Made by a program: the position numbers and the translations under genes | Part shown: positions 22,956 to 30,127 of the stretch, piece after piece | Layout of the letters: every line of letters starts with the position of its first letter | Numbering within the stretch: position 1 is the first letter of the stretch | Notes under the pieces: generated by a model | The model's database searches: none | What the model saw: only the letters and a program-made list of their open reading frames with translations | Told to the model about the DNA's origin: nothing | DNA from: a virus | DNA: 41,405 nt | Virus record (IMG/VR): IMGVR_UViG_3300020704_000002 | Location: 1 to 41,405 of that record | Direction: 5' to 3' (one strand)

Positions 22956-23686
22956 GCAATAGGTTCAAAGTATGGAATAATTAAATCGCCATACCGTTTT
23001 AATTGTCCATTATCATAATATTCCGATTCGTATATTTCCCAACCTCCATCAGAATCATCAATTCTAATCAGATTGTTGTTCTGGTCATATTGATATTTTG
23101 ACCAGTCCCCATCAGAATAATCAATTCTGGTTTGATTGCCATTTTGATCGTATTGTGTTGTTACCCAATATCCAGAAGAATAATCATATCTTATTTCATT
23201 ATTATTCTGATCATATTGATATTTTATCCAGTCTCCATTACAAGAATCAACTCTAATTCGATTGCCGTTTTCATCGTATTGATAAGTTTTCCAAAACCCA
23301 GTAGATTTATCAACTCTAATTCGATTGCCGTTTTCATCGTATTGATAAGTTTTCCAAAACCCAGTAGATTTATCAACTCTAATCAGGTTATTATTCTGGT
23401 CATATTGATATTTTATCCAGTCTCCATTACAAGAATCAACTCTAATTCGATTGCCGTTTTCATCGTATTGATAAGTTTCCCAAAACCCAGTAGATTTATC
23501 AACTCTAATCAGGTTATTATTGCTATCAAAGGTTCTATCTTTTAACCATTTTACAAAATTAATATAATCGCCTTGAACCTCCCCTAAACGATCCAAAGGA
23601 AATCCAAACAATTTATTTCTTTCACAGAAATCAATTCCCTCTTTACAAGCTTTTACTTTAAGTAACATCTCTCTATTCAATTTCAT
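22952..23686 (-). CDS. 21-residue-repeat (YD-like) protein, copy A
   Basis: 244 residues. A conserved head (CKEGIDFCERNKLFGFPLDR, residues 14-33), then eight repeats of 21 residues of the form DENGNRIRVDSxNGDWxKYQY, then a cap YDNGQLKRYGDLIIPYFEPI. The repeats resemble RHS-type YD and other phage tandem strand repeats, predicted to form a solenoid. Related proteins are widespread in phages without known function. It is a tandem paralogue of the next gene, promoter included. Confidence 0.7.
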   Translation of the reverse strand: MKLNREMLLKVKACKEGIDFCERNKLFGFPLDRLGEVQGDYINFVKWLKDRTFDSNNNLIRVDKSTGFWETYQYDENGNRIRVDSCNGDWIKYQYDQNNNLIRVDKSTGFWKTYQYDENGNRIRVDKSTGFWKTYQYDENGNRIRVDSCNGDWIKYQYDQNNNEIRYDYSSGYWVTTQYDQNGNQTRIDYSDGDWSKYQYDQNNNLIRIDDSDGGWEIYESEYYDNGQLKRYGDLIIPYFEPIA

Positions 23687-23716
23687 AACATTATCTCATT
23701 TTAAAAAGTATATTCT

Positions 23717-23745
23717 ATTATAACTCGATGTATGAAATTAGTCAA
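23717..23745 (-). promoter_or_regulatory. early sigma70-type promoter, copy 2
   Basis: Minus GC-TTGACT, 17 bp, TATAAT, overlapping the stop of copy B. Nearly identical to the promoter at 22927 over promoter and gene end, showing the duplication unit. Confidence 0.85.
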
Positions 23746-24728
23746 GCAATAGGTTCAAAGTATGGAATAATTAAATCATCATATCTTTTTAATTGTCCAT
23801 TGTCATAAAATTCCGATTCATGTGTTTCAGACTTTCCAAAAGAATTCTGATGTCCAATCAAGTTATTATTCTGATCGTATTGTCTTGTTTCCAAATACCC
23901 CGAAGAATGATCAACTCTAATCAAGTTATTGTTCTGATCGTATTGTGTTGTTACCCAATATCCAGAAGAAGTATCATCTCTAATCAAGTTATTATTCTGA
24001 TCGTATTCTTTTGTTTCCCAATATCCAGAAGAAGTATCAGTTCTGATGATATTATTGTTCTGATCATATTCTTTTGTTTCCCAATACCCCGAAGAATGAT
24101 CAACTCTAATCAAGTTATTGTTCTGATCATATTCTTTTGTTTGCCAATAACCATTAGAGTCAGAATATTTAATCAGGTTATTGTTCTGGTCGTATTGTCT
24201 TATTTCCCAATACCCAGTAGATTTAACAATTCTTATCGCGTTATTGTTTTGGTCATATTCTTTTGTTTCCCAATACCCAGTAGATTTAACAATTCTTATC
24301 GCATTATTGTTTTGGTCATATTCTTTTGTTTCCCAATAACCATTAGAGTCAGAATATTTAATCAGGTTATTATTCTGATCATATTCTTTTGTTTCCCAAT
24401 AACCATTAGAGTCAGAATATTTAATCAGGTTATTATTCTGATCATATTCTTTTGTTATCTTATACCCATAATAATTTTCAAACTTAATCAGGTTATTATT
24501 CTGATCATATTCTTTTGTTTCCCAATATCCAGAAGAAGTATCAGTTCTGATGATATTATTGTTTTGATCAAAATTTTTACACTTTAACCATTTTACAAAA
24601 TACTCATAATCGCCTTGAACTTCATCTAAACGATCTAATGGAAATCCAAATAATTTATTCCGTTCACAGAAATCGATCCCCTCAGCACACGCATTAGCTC
24701 GTTCTAACATATCTTTATTTAATTTCAT
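23742..24728 (-). CDS. 21-residue-repeat (YD-like) protein, copy B
   Basis: 328 residues. Same head (CAEGIDFCERNKLFGFPLDR) and cap as copy A but twelve repeats of the form DQNNNLIKYSDSNGYWETKE. Repeat number and sequence differ between copies, so units have expanded and been converted within each gene. The plus-strand ORFs opposite both copies are artefacts of the repeats. Confidence 0.7.
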   Translation of the reverse strand: MKLNKDMLERANACAEGIDFCERNKLFGFPLDRLDEVQGDYEYFVKWLKCKNFDQNNNIIRTDTSSGYWETKEYDQNNNLIKFENYYGYKITKEYDQNNNLIKYSDSNGYWETKEYDQNNNLIKYSDSNGYWETKEYDQNNNAIRIVKSTGYWETKEYDQNNNAIRIVKSTGYWEIRQYDQNNNLIKYSDSNGYWQTKEYDQNNNLIRVDHSSGYWETKEYDQNNNIIRTDTSSGYWETKEYDQNNNLIRDDTSSGYWVTTQYDQNNNLIRVDHSSGYLETRQYDQNNNLIGHQNSFGKSETHESEFYDNGQLKRYDDLIIPYFEPIA

Positions 24729-24817
24729 ATTATTTTCTCACTTGTATCTGCTTCAATTTTATCTAATCTGGTTTCCAGATATACAGAAAGAAATAAACTC
24801 TCTTCACCATTAAACAT
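24725..24817 (-). CDS. 30-residue hypothetical peptide
   Basis: MFNGEESLFLSVYLETRLDK then a polar end, with AGGA 6 bases upstream and an ATGA overlap with copy B. First gene behind the promoter at 24847; might be a leader that couples to the repeat protein. Confidence 0.5.
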   Translation of the reverse strand: MFNGEESLFLSVYLETRLDKIEADTSEKII

Positions 24818-24846
24818 TTCATATCCTAAAATTAAAAGTATAACTT

Positions 24847-24875
24847 ATTATACTTTGTTGTATGCTATTAGTCAA
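24847..24875 (-). promoter_or_regulatory. early sigma70-type promoter
   Basis: Minus TTC-TTGACT, 17 bp, TATAAT, AAGTTATACTTT leader. Drives the peptide and copy B. Confidence 0.85.
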
Positions 24876-24890
24876 GAACTTTAGGTGGTA

Positions 24891-25094
24891 TCATATTATA
24901 ATCCACCCATAACTATCCCAAGAGTCTTCGTCAGAATAACATTTAAGAATTTTTGAAAGTGCTATTTCTGGAGTATCCCCAGAACAACGCATATACCACA
25001 TATTCTTTTCAGAATCTATAAATTCTATTTCTGCTCTCCAATCGCTATCACATTTTTCTGATAGTGTTATTTTATCTATTTTAGATGTAGCCAT
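24891..25094 (-). CDS. hypothetical protein
   Basis: 67 residues from the ATG at 25094 with GAGGA upstream. MATSKIDKITLSEKCDSDWR and GDTPEIALSKILKCYSDED; no family recognised. Overlaps the upstream gene by 14 bases. Confidence 0.55.
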   Translation of the reverse strand: MATSKIDKITLSEKCDSDWRAEIEFIDSEKNMWYMRCSGDTPEIALSKILKCYSDEDSWDSYGWIII

Positions 25095-25314
25095 AACAAT
25101 CGTCCTCTTTATTTTCGTAATAAGAAAAAGATCCACATAAACATTCTGTTTCACAATAAGCATGGCAAATACAGGTTCTAGTCAATTCACCATTACTTAA
25201 ATCTAACCAATATCCAACCTTACCGAATCTTTCACTATCCAATACCAAAATTGGATATCTTGGGTCTTCATATGATAAGTCTGCTTCAACACCTAATTCT
25301 TTATTAAGAAGCAT
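25081..25314 (-). CDS. cysteine-rich hypothetical protein
   Basis: 77 residues from the ATG at 25314 (AAGGG 8 bases upstream), directly after the upstream stop. CICHAYCETECLCG gives five cysteines and a histidine in 14 residues, probably a metal cluster. Confidence 0.55.
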   Translation of the reverse strand: MLLNKELGVEADLSYEDPRYPILVLDSERFGKVGYWLDLSNGELTRTCICHAYCETECLCGSFSYYENKEDDCYGYI

Positions 25315-25315
25315 C

Positions 25316-25558
25316 TTAAACACCCTTTTCATATTCATGAAACCATTTTAAAAATTCTTTAGTACAAGATAAGCATATCCATACTAATCCGTTATGCTCA
25401 GAACCAGCACCATTACCCCACATATCTCTACCACCTGTATTGCCTCTATATGATATTTCAGTATATCCCCATTCTCGACCGCTAGTATCTCTAGTATCTT
25501 TTTCAGAACCGCATCTATCACAACAAACTTTTTCTACAGTAACTTTTGTTATGCCCAT
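25316..25558 (-). CDS. zinc-ribbon phage protein
   Basis: 80 residues. VCCDRCGSEKDTRD and WICLSCTKEFLKWF form a CxxC..CxxC ribbon around a glycine-rich loop (YRGNTGGRDMWGNG). Small ribbons of this type are common in phages; role unknown. Confidence 0.65.
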   Translation of the reverse strand: MGITKVTVEKVCCDRCGSEKDTRDTSGREWGYTEISYRGNTGGRDMWGNGAGSEHNGLVWICLSCTKEFLKWFHEYEKGV

Positions 25559-25794
25559 TTAAATGCCTCGTCTGCAATACCATTGGAAACAGTTACCCAG
25601 TTTTTACGAAAAAACTCTCCAATTTGTTTAATTGTTATAGACCCATCATCATGTTCAACACATCGCTCATATCGTCCAGTTTCTTTGAATTTTCTGGTTT
25701 TCCAATCATTTTGAACAATATCCTGTTCATCAATAACATATGATTTATAATATGTTAATAGAGCGTTCTTTTCTTCTTTTAATAATTCAATTAT
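25549..25794 (-). CDS. hypothetical protein with an ATA at the start position
   Basis: 81 residues if begun at ATA (25794), which has AGGA 8 bases upstream; a stop lies two codons before. Reads IIELLKEEKNALLTYYKSYV and later ITIKQIGEFFRKNWVTV. There is no ATG, GTG or TTG near the expected start. Likely a gene whose ATG became ATA, or rare ATA initiation. Confidence 0.5.
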   Translation of the reverse strand: MIELLKEEKNALLTYYKSYVIDEQDIVQNDWKTRKFKETGRYERCVEHDDGSITIKQIGEFFRKNWVTVSNGIADEAFKWA

Positions 25795-25804
25795 CTTTTA
25801 ATTC

Positions 25805-26077
25805 CTATTCTATCCAAGTTCTATCTTTTAAGTTTTCAATTTTTGCTATTTCAAAATGATTTAAAATATCCGCCATTGCACTTTCCCTAGCTCTTTTATA
25901 ATCACCAAGACCACTATCACCTAGAGCAATTTTAGCACATTCTTTAACAATCTTTTCAACAAATATATCTAATTCTTTTTTTGTTAATGTCATATAAAGT
26001 GTTCCTGGAGCATCATATACCCATTCTATATGTCTTCCAAGGATATTTGAAAGTATTTCAGCAAATTTAATATTCAT
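25805..26077 (-). CDS. small protein of the FAELIVKE type, divergent
   Basis: 90 residues. MNIKFAEILSNILGRHIEWV and DIFVEKIVKECAKIALGDSG keep the core of the module; C-terminal ARESAMADILNHFEI helix. Confidence 0.6.
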   Translation of the reverse strand: MNIKFAEILSNILGRHIEWVYDAPGTLYMTLTKKELDIFVEKIVKECAKIALGDSGLGDYKRARESAMADILNHFEIAKIENLKDRTWIE

Positions 26078-26166
26078 TCTACTATATCTCTTCGTTCATG
26101 ATTACTTCGTTCATCAGCCATAACTTGTGTAGATAAAAATAATGCTATAATTAATAATTTTTTCAT
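26074..26166 (-). CDS. 30-residue secreted peptide
   Basis: MKKLLIIALFLSTQVMA is a near-ideal signal peptide with cleavage after VMA, leaving the 13-residue DERSNHERRDIVE. AGGA lies upstream at good distance and the stop overlaps the next start (ATGA). Function unknown. Confidence 0.6.
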   Translation of the reverse strand: MKKLLIIALFLSTQVMADERSNHERRDIVE

Positions 26167-26189
26167 GTAGTTTCCTAGGGGAGAGTTGT

Positions 26190-26288
26190 TTAATCTTTTC
26201 TAATAAAAGAAAAATGGATAAGGAATCGGACAATCTTACAAAAGATAAAATATATCAGGAGAATTTTTAATAAGAAGAACATAGACAT
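26190..26288 (-). CDS. 32-residue hydrophobic peptide
   Basis: MSMFFLLKILLIYFIFCKIV then RFLIHFSFIRKD. Likely membrane-inserted; begins just after the upstream stop. No clear ribosome binding site, so moderate doubt. Confidence 0.4.
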   Translation of the reverse strand: MSMFFLLKILLIYFIFCKIVRFLIHFSFIRKD

Positions 26289-26290
26289 TT

Positions 26291-26449
26291 TCATTTATGT
26301 TTAATAGAAAGACAATCTATTTCATCATATAATTTATATCTTCCTGCATCAATCTTTTGTTCTAAGACTTTTTCACAGGAAGTTTTATCTTGGAAGTATT
26401 GAGTGGTAAGAGTACCGTCGAACATTAACGCTAATAATACAAAAGTCAT
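26291..26449 (-). CDS. 52-residue hypothetical protein
   Basis: MTFVLLALMFDGTLTTQYFQ start suggests a signal-like segment; the rest has two cysteines (KTSCEKVL and EIDCLSI). AAGAGAGATAAAA ribosome binding site; first gene behind the promoter at 26480. Confidence 0.55.
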   Translation of the reverse strand: MTFVLLALMFDGTLTTQYFQDKTSCEKVLEQKIDAGRYKLYDEIDCLSIKHK

Positions 26450-26479
26450 TTTTATCTCTCTTTAGTTTTAATATGACTT

Positions 26480-26508
26480 ATTATAACTAATCTAGCGAAA
26501 GATGTCAA
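26480..26508 (-). promoter_or_regulatory. early sigma70-type promoter
   Basis: Minus AAGTGG-TTGACA, 17 bp, TATAAT, leader AAGTCATATTAA. It overlaps the 3' end of the HD hydrolase gene. Confidence 0.8.
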
Positions 26509-26947
26509 CCACTTCTTTTAATTCAGCATAAAATTCTTTATACCGTTCTTGACGATGTTTATCGATTTCGGTCACAGATACTAATCGACTCAAATCCATA
26601 TTGTGATGTAGATCAGCCATTTTAACAATTACTGCATCTTTGTTCGCTTTTACCTTATCTTTGTATTCCTCATAAGACTCACCATCAACTTTTGTTAATG
26701 CAACAATACCTCGTATAACCCTCTCAGAAAAACCTAAAGAACGTAATTTCTTTTCTGTAACCATGGTATCTTCTATAAGATCGTGTCCCAGAGCGATGAT
26801 TTTTAGATCGTCATCTTTCGTATCCAGAAGTTCCATAACTGCTAAGGGATGAAGATAATAAGGTTTTCCAGATTTATCGACTTGTCCGCGATGAGCTTCT
26901 ACCATCACCATAATCATTAATTCTTTGAAATCTACTTTCGCTTCCAT
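26492..26947 (-). CDS. SpoT/MESH1-like HD hydrolase
   Basis: 151 residues. AHRGQVDKSGKPYYLHPLAV gives the first histidines, ALGHDLIEDT the HD and ED pairs, and VKMADLHHNMDLSRL the late aspartate; GESYEEYKDKV is also family-like. This is the full set for the (p)ppGpp hydrolase fold of SpoT and MESH1, with no synthetase or regulatory domain. It may remove the host alarmone or act on another nucleotide such as NADPH, as MESH1 does; the substrate is inference. Confidence 0.8.
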   Translation of the reverse strand: MEAKVDFKELMIMVMVEAHRGQVDKSGKPYYLHPLAVMELLDTKDDDLKIIALGHDLIEDTMVTEKKLRSLGFSERVIRGIVALTKVDGESYEEYKDKVKANKDAVIVKMADLHHNMDLSRLVSVTEIDKHRQERYKEFYAELKEVVDIFR

Positions 26948-27141
26948 AATTCACCTATCCCATGTGCTTTTTCTATTTTTCTAGCATACTCTTTATAAGC
27001 AAATACAGATGTTGTGTATGTGCAGTCATAAAGATCATCGGTTGCAAGTGTGCTTAGTTCTTCATCACTCAAAGGCTCTCGTTTTGGTGGTGATGTGCGT
27101 AAATCCTCATAATAAGAAGTTATATGATCTTGTTCAGTCAT
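26932..27141 (-). CDS. Ea22-like tail-module protein
   Basis: 69 residues consisting almost only of the PPKREPLSDEELSTL module and the KIEKAHGIGELWKRK ending. Shows the Ea22 C-terminal part as a stand-alone gene. Confidence 0.65.
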   Translation of the reverse strand: MTEQDHITSYYEDLRTSPPKREPLSDEELSTLATDDLYDCTYTTSVFAYKEYARKIEKAHGIGELWKRK

Positions 27142-27468
27142 TTATTCTTCACCTCGCAATTCGCTATATTCTTTCTTAAAAATCCACTTAACTCTCGCTA
27201 CTTCATCGAAATATTGACTAGTTACCTCACTTTTAATCCACCCGACTTGCGTCCCAATAGATACACCAAAATGAATTGCCCGATCTTCTGTCGTAACAAT
27301 ATCAGGTGTAGCCCACGAATACAATTTTATAAAATTAGCTGGATCATTTACATAGATAGAACACGCAAGATCAATAACTCTATTTCTACGGTAAAATCTA
27401 TTTTTCTCTAACATTAAAGGGGATAAAAAGTTTATTCTCTCCTTTGCTTCTTCAATATACTTTCTCAT
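27142..27468 (-). CDS. hypothetical protein
   Basis: 108 residues, basic helices at both ends (KNRFYRRNRVIDLACSIYVN). No family recognised. Confidence 0.55.
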   Translation of the reverse strand: MRKYIEEAKERINFLSPLMLEKNRFYRRNRVIDLACSIYVNDPANFIKLYSWATPDIVTTEDRAIHFGVSIGTQVGWIKSEVTSQYFDEVARVKWIFKKEYSELRGEE

Positions 27469-27662
27469 TATTGATCCTCAACCAATACAGCATACCCAAC
27501 ACGATTTCCATAAAAATCTTGAATGACTTGTTTGGTATTGCCATGATACAAAAGTTCTTTGGAAACAGATTCTAATATCCTTGCTATTTCACAATGAAGA
27601 TTGGTATCACATCCTTGAAATACGTCATTTTCGCAAGTTATTTCTAATACAAATTTTTTCAT
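27468..27662 (-). CDS. hypothetical protein
   Basis: 64 residues from the ATG at 27662, which overlaps the upstream stop (ATGA). Small alpha-beta protein, three cysteines. Unknown. Confidence 0.55.
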   Translation of the reverse strand: MKKFVLEITCENDVFQGCDTNLHCEIARILESVSKELLYHGNTKQVIQDFYGNRVGYAVLVEDQ

Positions 27663-27847
27663 TCTACAATTTCCCATGGCTCAAAACCAGTATGAGAAGA
27701 CTCAAGGATAAAGATTGGAACCCGCTGCCCATGATCGCCTATAATAACAACTAAATCCTCATTAATCACACTTACAACATCATAGACTTTACTGGGTGTT
27801 AAATACGCTGGACATAATTCTTTTTTATCTGTACATTTGATTTTCAT
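27659..27847 (-). CDS. small beta-rich phage protein
   Basis: 62 residues; LTPSKVYDVVSVINEDLVVI and EPWEIV resemble small SH3-like phage proteins. Unknown role. Confidence 0.55.
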   Translation of the reverse strand: MKIKCTDKKELCPAYLTPSKVYDVVSVINEDLVVIIGDHGQRVPIFILESSHTGFEPWEIVE

Positions 27848-28045
27848 TTAACAACCAGTTATTTGGGTATAGCTTACTGCACTTTGCCATAAACACCAAC
27901 AATCCATTATATGAGATCCTGAATTTACGTTCATGTAATTATCTCCTGCATTAAAAAATTCTATTAAAGTTTCTTCGTCCACTAGAGAAATGCATTTACC
28001 ATAAGATTCAATAAACACTAATTGATTTTCAGATAAATTAATCAT
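27848..28045 (-). CDS. hypothetical protein
   Basis: 65 residues from the ATG at 28045, overlapping the upstream stop (ATGA). Ends with a cysteine-tryptophan cluster (MDCWCLWQSAVSYTQITGC). Confidence 0.5.
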   Translation of the reverse strand: MINLSENQLVFIESYGKCISLVDEETLIEFFNAGDNYMNVNSGSHIMDCWCLWQSAVSYTQITGC

Positions 28046-28332
28046 AATTGTACCCAACCAACAGAATCACATAAGAAATCTATACCATTAACTTCTACTA
28101 CATCACCAACGCTCACAGAACGATGAAGTCCATAACTAGCTTCTCTTTCCTCTTGTCTAGAAGGATTGTTGGTAAGGTCAAAAGCTTCCTCAGGATTACT
28201 TTTATCAGATTCAAAAGAAGGAATAACCGAATACGTGTGAAGATAATCTTTAACTAATTTTACTCTATCTTCGGTTTGATAGATATCCATACGAATCCAT
28301 GGAGGCGATAATTTCACAGTTAAATCAGTCAT
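28042..28332 (-). CDS. YodL-like conserved phage protein
   Basis: 96 residues. EEAFDLTNNPSRQEEREASY, RSVSVGDVVEVNG and CDSVGWVQL match a common phage protein with a YodL-like C-terminal domain. Function unknown. First gene behind the promoter at 28366. Confidence 0.75.
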   Translation of the reverse strand: MTDLTVKLSPPWIRMDIYQTEDRVKLVKDYLHTYSVIPSFESDKSNPEEAFDLTNNPSRQEEREASYGLHRSVSVGDVVEVNGIDFLCDSVGWVQL

Positions 28333-28365
28333 TTTTAAATCTCTCTTAATTAATTAGTATGACTT

Positions 28366-28394
28366 ATTATAACTAAATCAGAATAAAGAATCAA
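28366..28394 (-). promoter_or_regulatory. early sigma70-type promoter
   Basis: Minus CAAGTGC-TTGATT, 17 bp, TATAAT, leader with TTAAGAGAGATTT. Confidence 0.85.
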
Positions 28395-28418
28395 GCACTT
28401 GATCACTTTTGATTTTCT

Positions 28419-28664
28419 TCAAACCTTGCAAGCTTCGTCATATTCGCGGCAACGGTCTTCAAAATCCTTTTCCCATGCTTCGAATTCTTTTTGACGCTGT
28501 TCTTGCATCGCAGGAGTTAATTCGTATGCGATCCAATCTAGGATCGATTCGCGGTCGTTTGACGCGATGTGGCGTGGACGGATTCCGTTTACATCCTTGT
28601 ACCAGTCGCTGAAGACAGCGTGTAGGTCTTCTGTGTTCATTGCTTGATAAGTTTCTATTGACAT
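28419..28664 (-). CDS. conserved small phage protein
   Basis: 81 residues. MSIETYQAMNTEDLHAVFSD, WYKDVNGIRPRHIA and ESILDWIAYEL match a small phage protein family. It is clearly richer in G and C than its neighbours, which suggests recent transfer. Confidence 0.65.
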   Translation of the reverse strand: MSIETYQAMNTEDLHAVFSDWYKDVNGIRPRHIASNDRESILDWIAYELTPAMQEQRQKEFEAWEKDFEDRCREYDEACKV

Positions 28665-28690
28665 GTTCTGCTCCTAGTTAGTATGTGTAT

Positions 28691-28719
28691 ATTATAGAGT
28701 CTTTATTTGCCTTTGTCAA
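28691..28719 (-). promoter_or_regulatory. consensus sigma70 promoter
   Basis: Minus GGGG-TTGACA, 17 bp, TATAAT, leader with TAGGAGCAGAAC. It lacks the upstream AAAGTGC and uses a standard Shine-Dalgarno instead of GAGAGAG, so it differs from the early set. Confidence 0.85.
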
Positions 28720-28858
28720 CCCCTAAATTCCTTTTTTTTAATTCTTCAAACTTTGCAATCGATTTCGCTGCACGGTTGTTTTCCCATATTCCTAATAAAC
28801 AGAAAACGATAGTAATTGCAGGACCGATAATAAGAACAAACAAGAAAAAATAAGTCAT
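28703..28858 (-). CDS. 51-residue membrane protein
   Basis: MTYFFLFVLIIGPAITIVFC anchor, then a basic cytosolic helix ending GVDKGK. AAGGAG fits the second of two adjacent ATGs. Its 3' end contains the promoter at 28691. Confidence 0.6.
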   Translation of the reverse strand: MTYFFLFVLIIGPAITIVFCLLGIWENNRAAKSIAKFEELKKRNLGVDKGK

Positions 28859-28868
28859 CATTTACTCC

Positions 28869-29030
28869 TTAATAAGGTCCTTGTTTGCGAGTGATTGAAA
28901 TAATGTAGCAGTTAAGATCATATACTTTTAATGCCTTTGCTTCTGCATCTGCGAAGTTCTCTGCTTCTAATATGAAAGTTATGTAATCTGGGTAATCATC
29001 ACAATCTAAAATTACAGTGTATTCATTCAT
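28869..29030 (-). CDS. 53-residue hypothetical protein
   Basis: MNEYTVILDCDDYPDYITFI and LEAENFADAEAKALKVYDL, a small alpha-beta fold like other short phage proteins. GAGAGAAA ribosome binding site behind the promoter at 29062. Confidence 0.6.
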   Translation of the reverse strand: MNEYTVILDCDDYPDYITFILEAENFADAEAKALKVYDLNCYIISITRKQGPY

Positions 29031-29061
29031 CACATTTCTCTCTTTTCATTTAGTATGACTT

Positions 29062-29090
29062 ATTATAATAAATCTAATGGAAAGTGTCAA
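29062..29090 (-). promoter_or_regulatory. early sigma70-type promoter
   Basis: Minus AAAAAGTGC-TTGACA, 17 bp, TATAAT. The upstream gene ends inside it (AAA AGT GCT TGA). Confidence 0.85.
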
Positions 29091-29278
29091 GCACTTTTTA
29101 ATTGTTCTAGTATCTCAGGAATTCTGTTAAGAGCATATTCTCGTTTGCTGATTATTGACTTTTGTTCTTGGTCTGAGCGTTTACCAGTTTGACTATAAAG
29201 CAAATGACACACACTTAATTCAAAGTTAAGGGATCGTTTCAACTCTAACATCTCTTTATGCAATTCTCGTTTGTTCAT
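29087..29278 (-). CDS. hypothetical protein
   Basis: 63 residues from the ATG at 29278, chosen over a longer frame because the preceding bases appear to code for another protein. MNKRELHKEMLELKRSLNFE helix; the last residues KSA are encoded by the promoter motif. Confidence 0.55.
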   Translation of the reverse strand: MNKRELHKEMLELKRSLNFELSVCHLLYSQTGKRSDQEQKSIISKREYALNRIPEILEQLKSA

Positions 29279-29279
29279 T

Positions 29280-29468
29280 TTAAATATGATCCCATAATCT
29301 TGAATACTTTCGTTCATTAATAATTTCAAAATTTTTTAGATTTCCATCATTATCTAATAATACGTTAACTCCGTAATAAACCCTCATAAACTGTTCATAA
29401 CTACCAACGTCATCAAGAAACTTTGATTACCATTCCTTCCAAGTATTAAATACAATTTGTTCGTTCAT
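29280..29468 (-). pseudogene. small gene with an in-frame TAA at codon 14
   Basis: MNEQIVFNTWKEW, TAA (29429-29427), then SKFLDDVGSYEQFMRVYYGV and NEIINERKYSRLWDHI-type sequence to 29280. The frame, the overlap with the upstream stop and the position before the next start all fit one 62-codon gene interrupted by a nonsense codon. Confidence 0.6.
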
Positions 29469-29469
29469 G

Positions 29470-29667
29470 TTATTCTCCATCCTTATCAAAACATCTGCAT
29501 TGAAAATCAATATCACCGATAGGAGTTCCGTTGTCTTCATAAGATTCTGGCTTAGAATAAAATTCTATTACATTCACATCAAAATCAACTTGCTCAAGTG
29601 ATATCTCAACATCATACTTGCCTAGTAATGCTTTTAATTCTTCTTGAAATTGGTCTTGTCTAGTCAT
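29470..29667 (-). CDS. hypothetical protein, paralogue of the 32448 gene
   Basis: 65 residues. MTRQDQFQEELKALLGKYDV and DIDFQCRCFDKDGE correspond to MTRQEQFKEELKILLEKYDV and GIDFICNYFDYAGE in the gene at 32448. Unknown function. First gene behind the promoter at 29702. Confidence 0.65.
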   Translation of the reverse strand: MTRQDQFQEELKALLGKYDVEISLEQVDFDVNVIEFYSKPESYEDNGTPIGDIDFQCRCFDKDGE

Positions 29668-29701
29668 TTCAAATCTCTCTCTTTATTAATTAGTATGACT
29701 T

Positions 29702-29730
29702 ATTATAATAAATCTAACGAAAGATGTCAA
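29702..29730 (-). promoter_or_regulatory. early sigma70-type promoter
   Basis: Minus AAAAGTGC-TTGACA, 17 bp, TATAAT, leader AAAGAGAGAGATTTGAA. Confidence 0.9.
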
Positions 29731-29736
29731 GCACTT

Positions 29737-29910
29737 TTAATCTATTCCAAAAGCAATTTCAGCAAATTTGATATACTTATCTTGAATATCAGCAATACTT
29801 TGCCATGCAGATTCACACCATTCAATATCCCAACCTTATTCGGTATGTTCATATTCAAACATTTTATAAGCGACTTCTCTTTTTTTGTGTTCATTAATAT
29901 TTTTAGTCAT
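29737..29910 (-). pseudogene. paralogue of the 33811 gene with an in-frame TAA
   Basis: Reads MTKNINEHKKREVAYKMFEY, EHTE, TAA (29838-29836), then GWDIEWCESAWQSIADIQDK and YIKFAEIAFGID. The intact paralogue at 33811 reads HEHTDLGWDIEWCESAWKNI, with a leucine where this copy has the stop. Probably inactivated, unless read through. Confidence 0.75.
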
Positions 29911-29922
29911 TTTCATCTCTCT

Positions 29923-30102
29923 TTACGCTGTTAAGACATCATACGGAACTGAAGATAAATCGACATTAACTTCGACAGCACCTTCGCCTTCAAGGAAAAG
30001 ATACCATCCTTCCGGATGAACTTCATCTTCACCAGCAAACATTATTCCACCAGTGTGGTAAGAAACTGAACAGCCTTTTAAATCTTCTAATTTTATCAAC
30101 AT
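29923..30102 (-). CDS. 59-residue hypothetical protein
   Basis: MLIKLEDLKGCSVSYHTGGI and EVHPEGWYLFLEGEGAVEVN; small beta-rich protein with higher GC than neighbours. GGAGAGAA ribosome binding site. Confidence 0.6.
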   Translation of the reverse strand: MLIKLEDLKGCSVSYHTGGIMFAGEDEVHPEGWYLFLEGEGAVEVNVDLSSVPYDVLTA

Positions 30103-30127
30103 TTTATTCTCTCCGGAATGGTATATT

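Noticed and set aside
23132-24587. Long plus-strand ORFs (137 and 264 codons) opposite the repeat proteins
   Set aside because: Antisense artefacts of a 63-base in-frame repeat; hydrophobic repetitive sequence with no promoter.
22952-24728. CRISPR array
   Set aside because: Repeats are contiguous 63-base coding units that keep the reading frame; there are no unique spacers.
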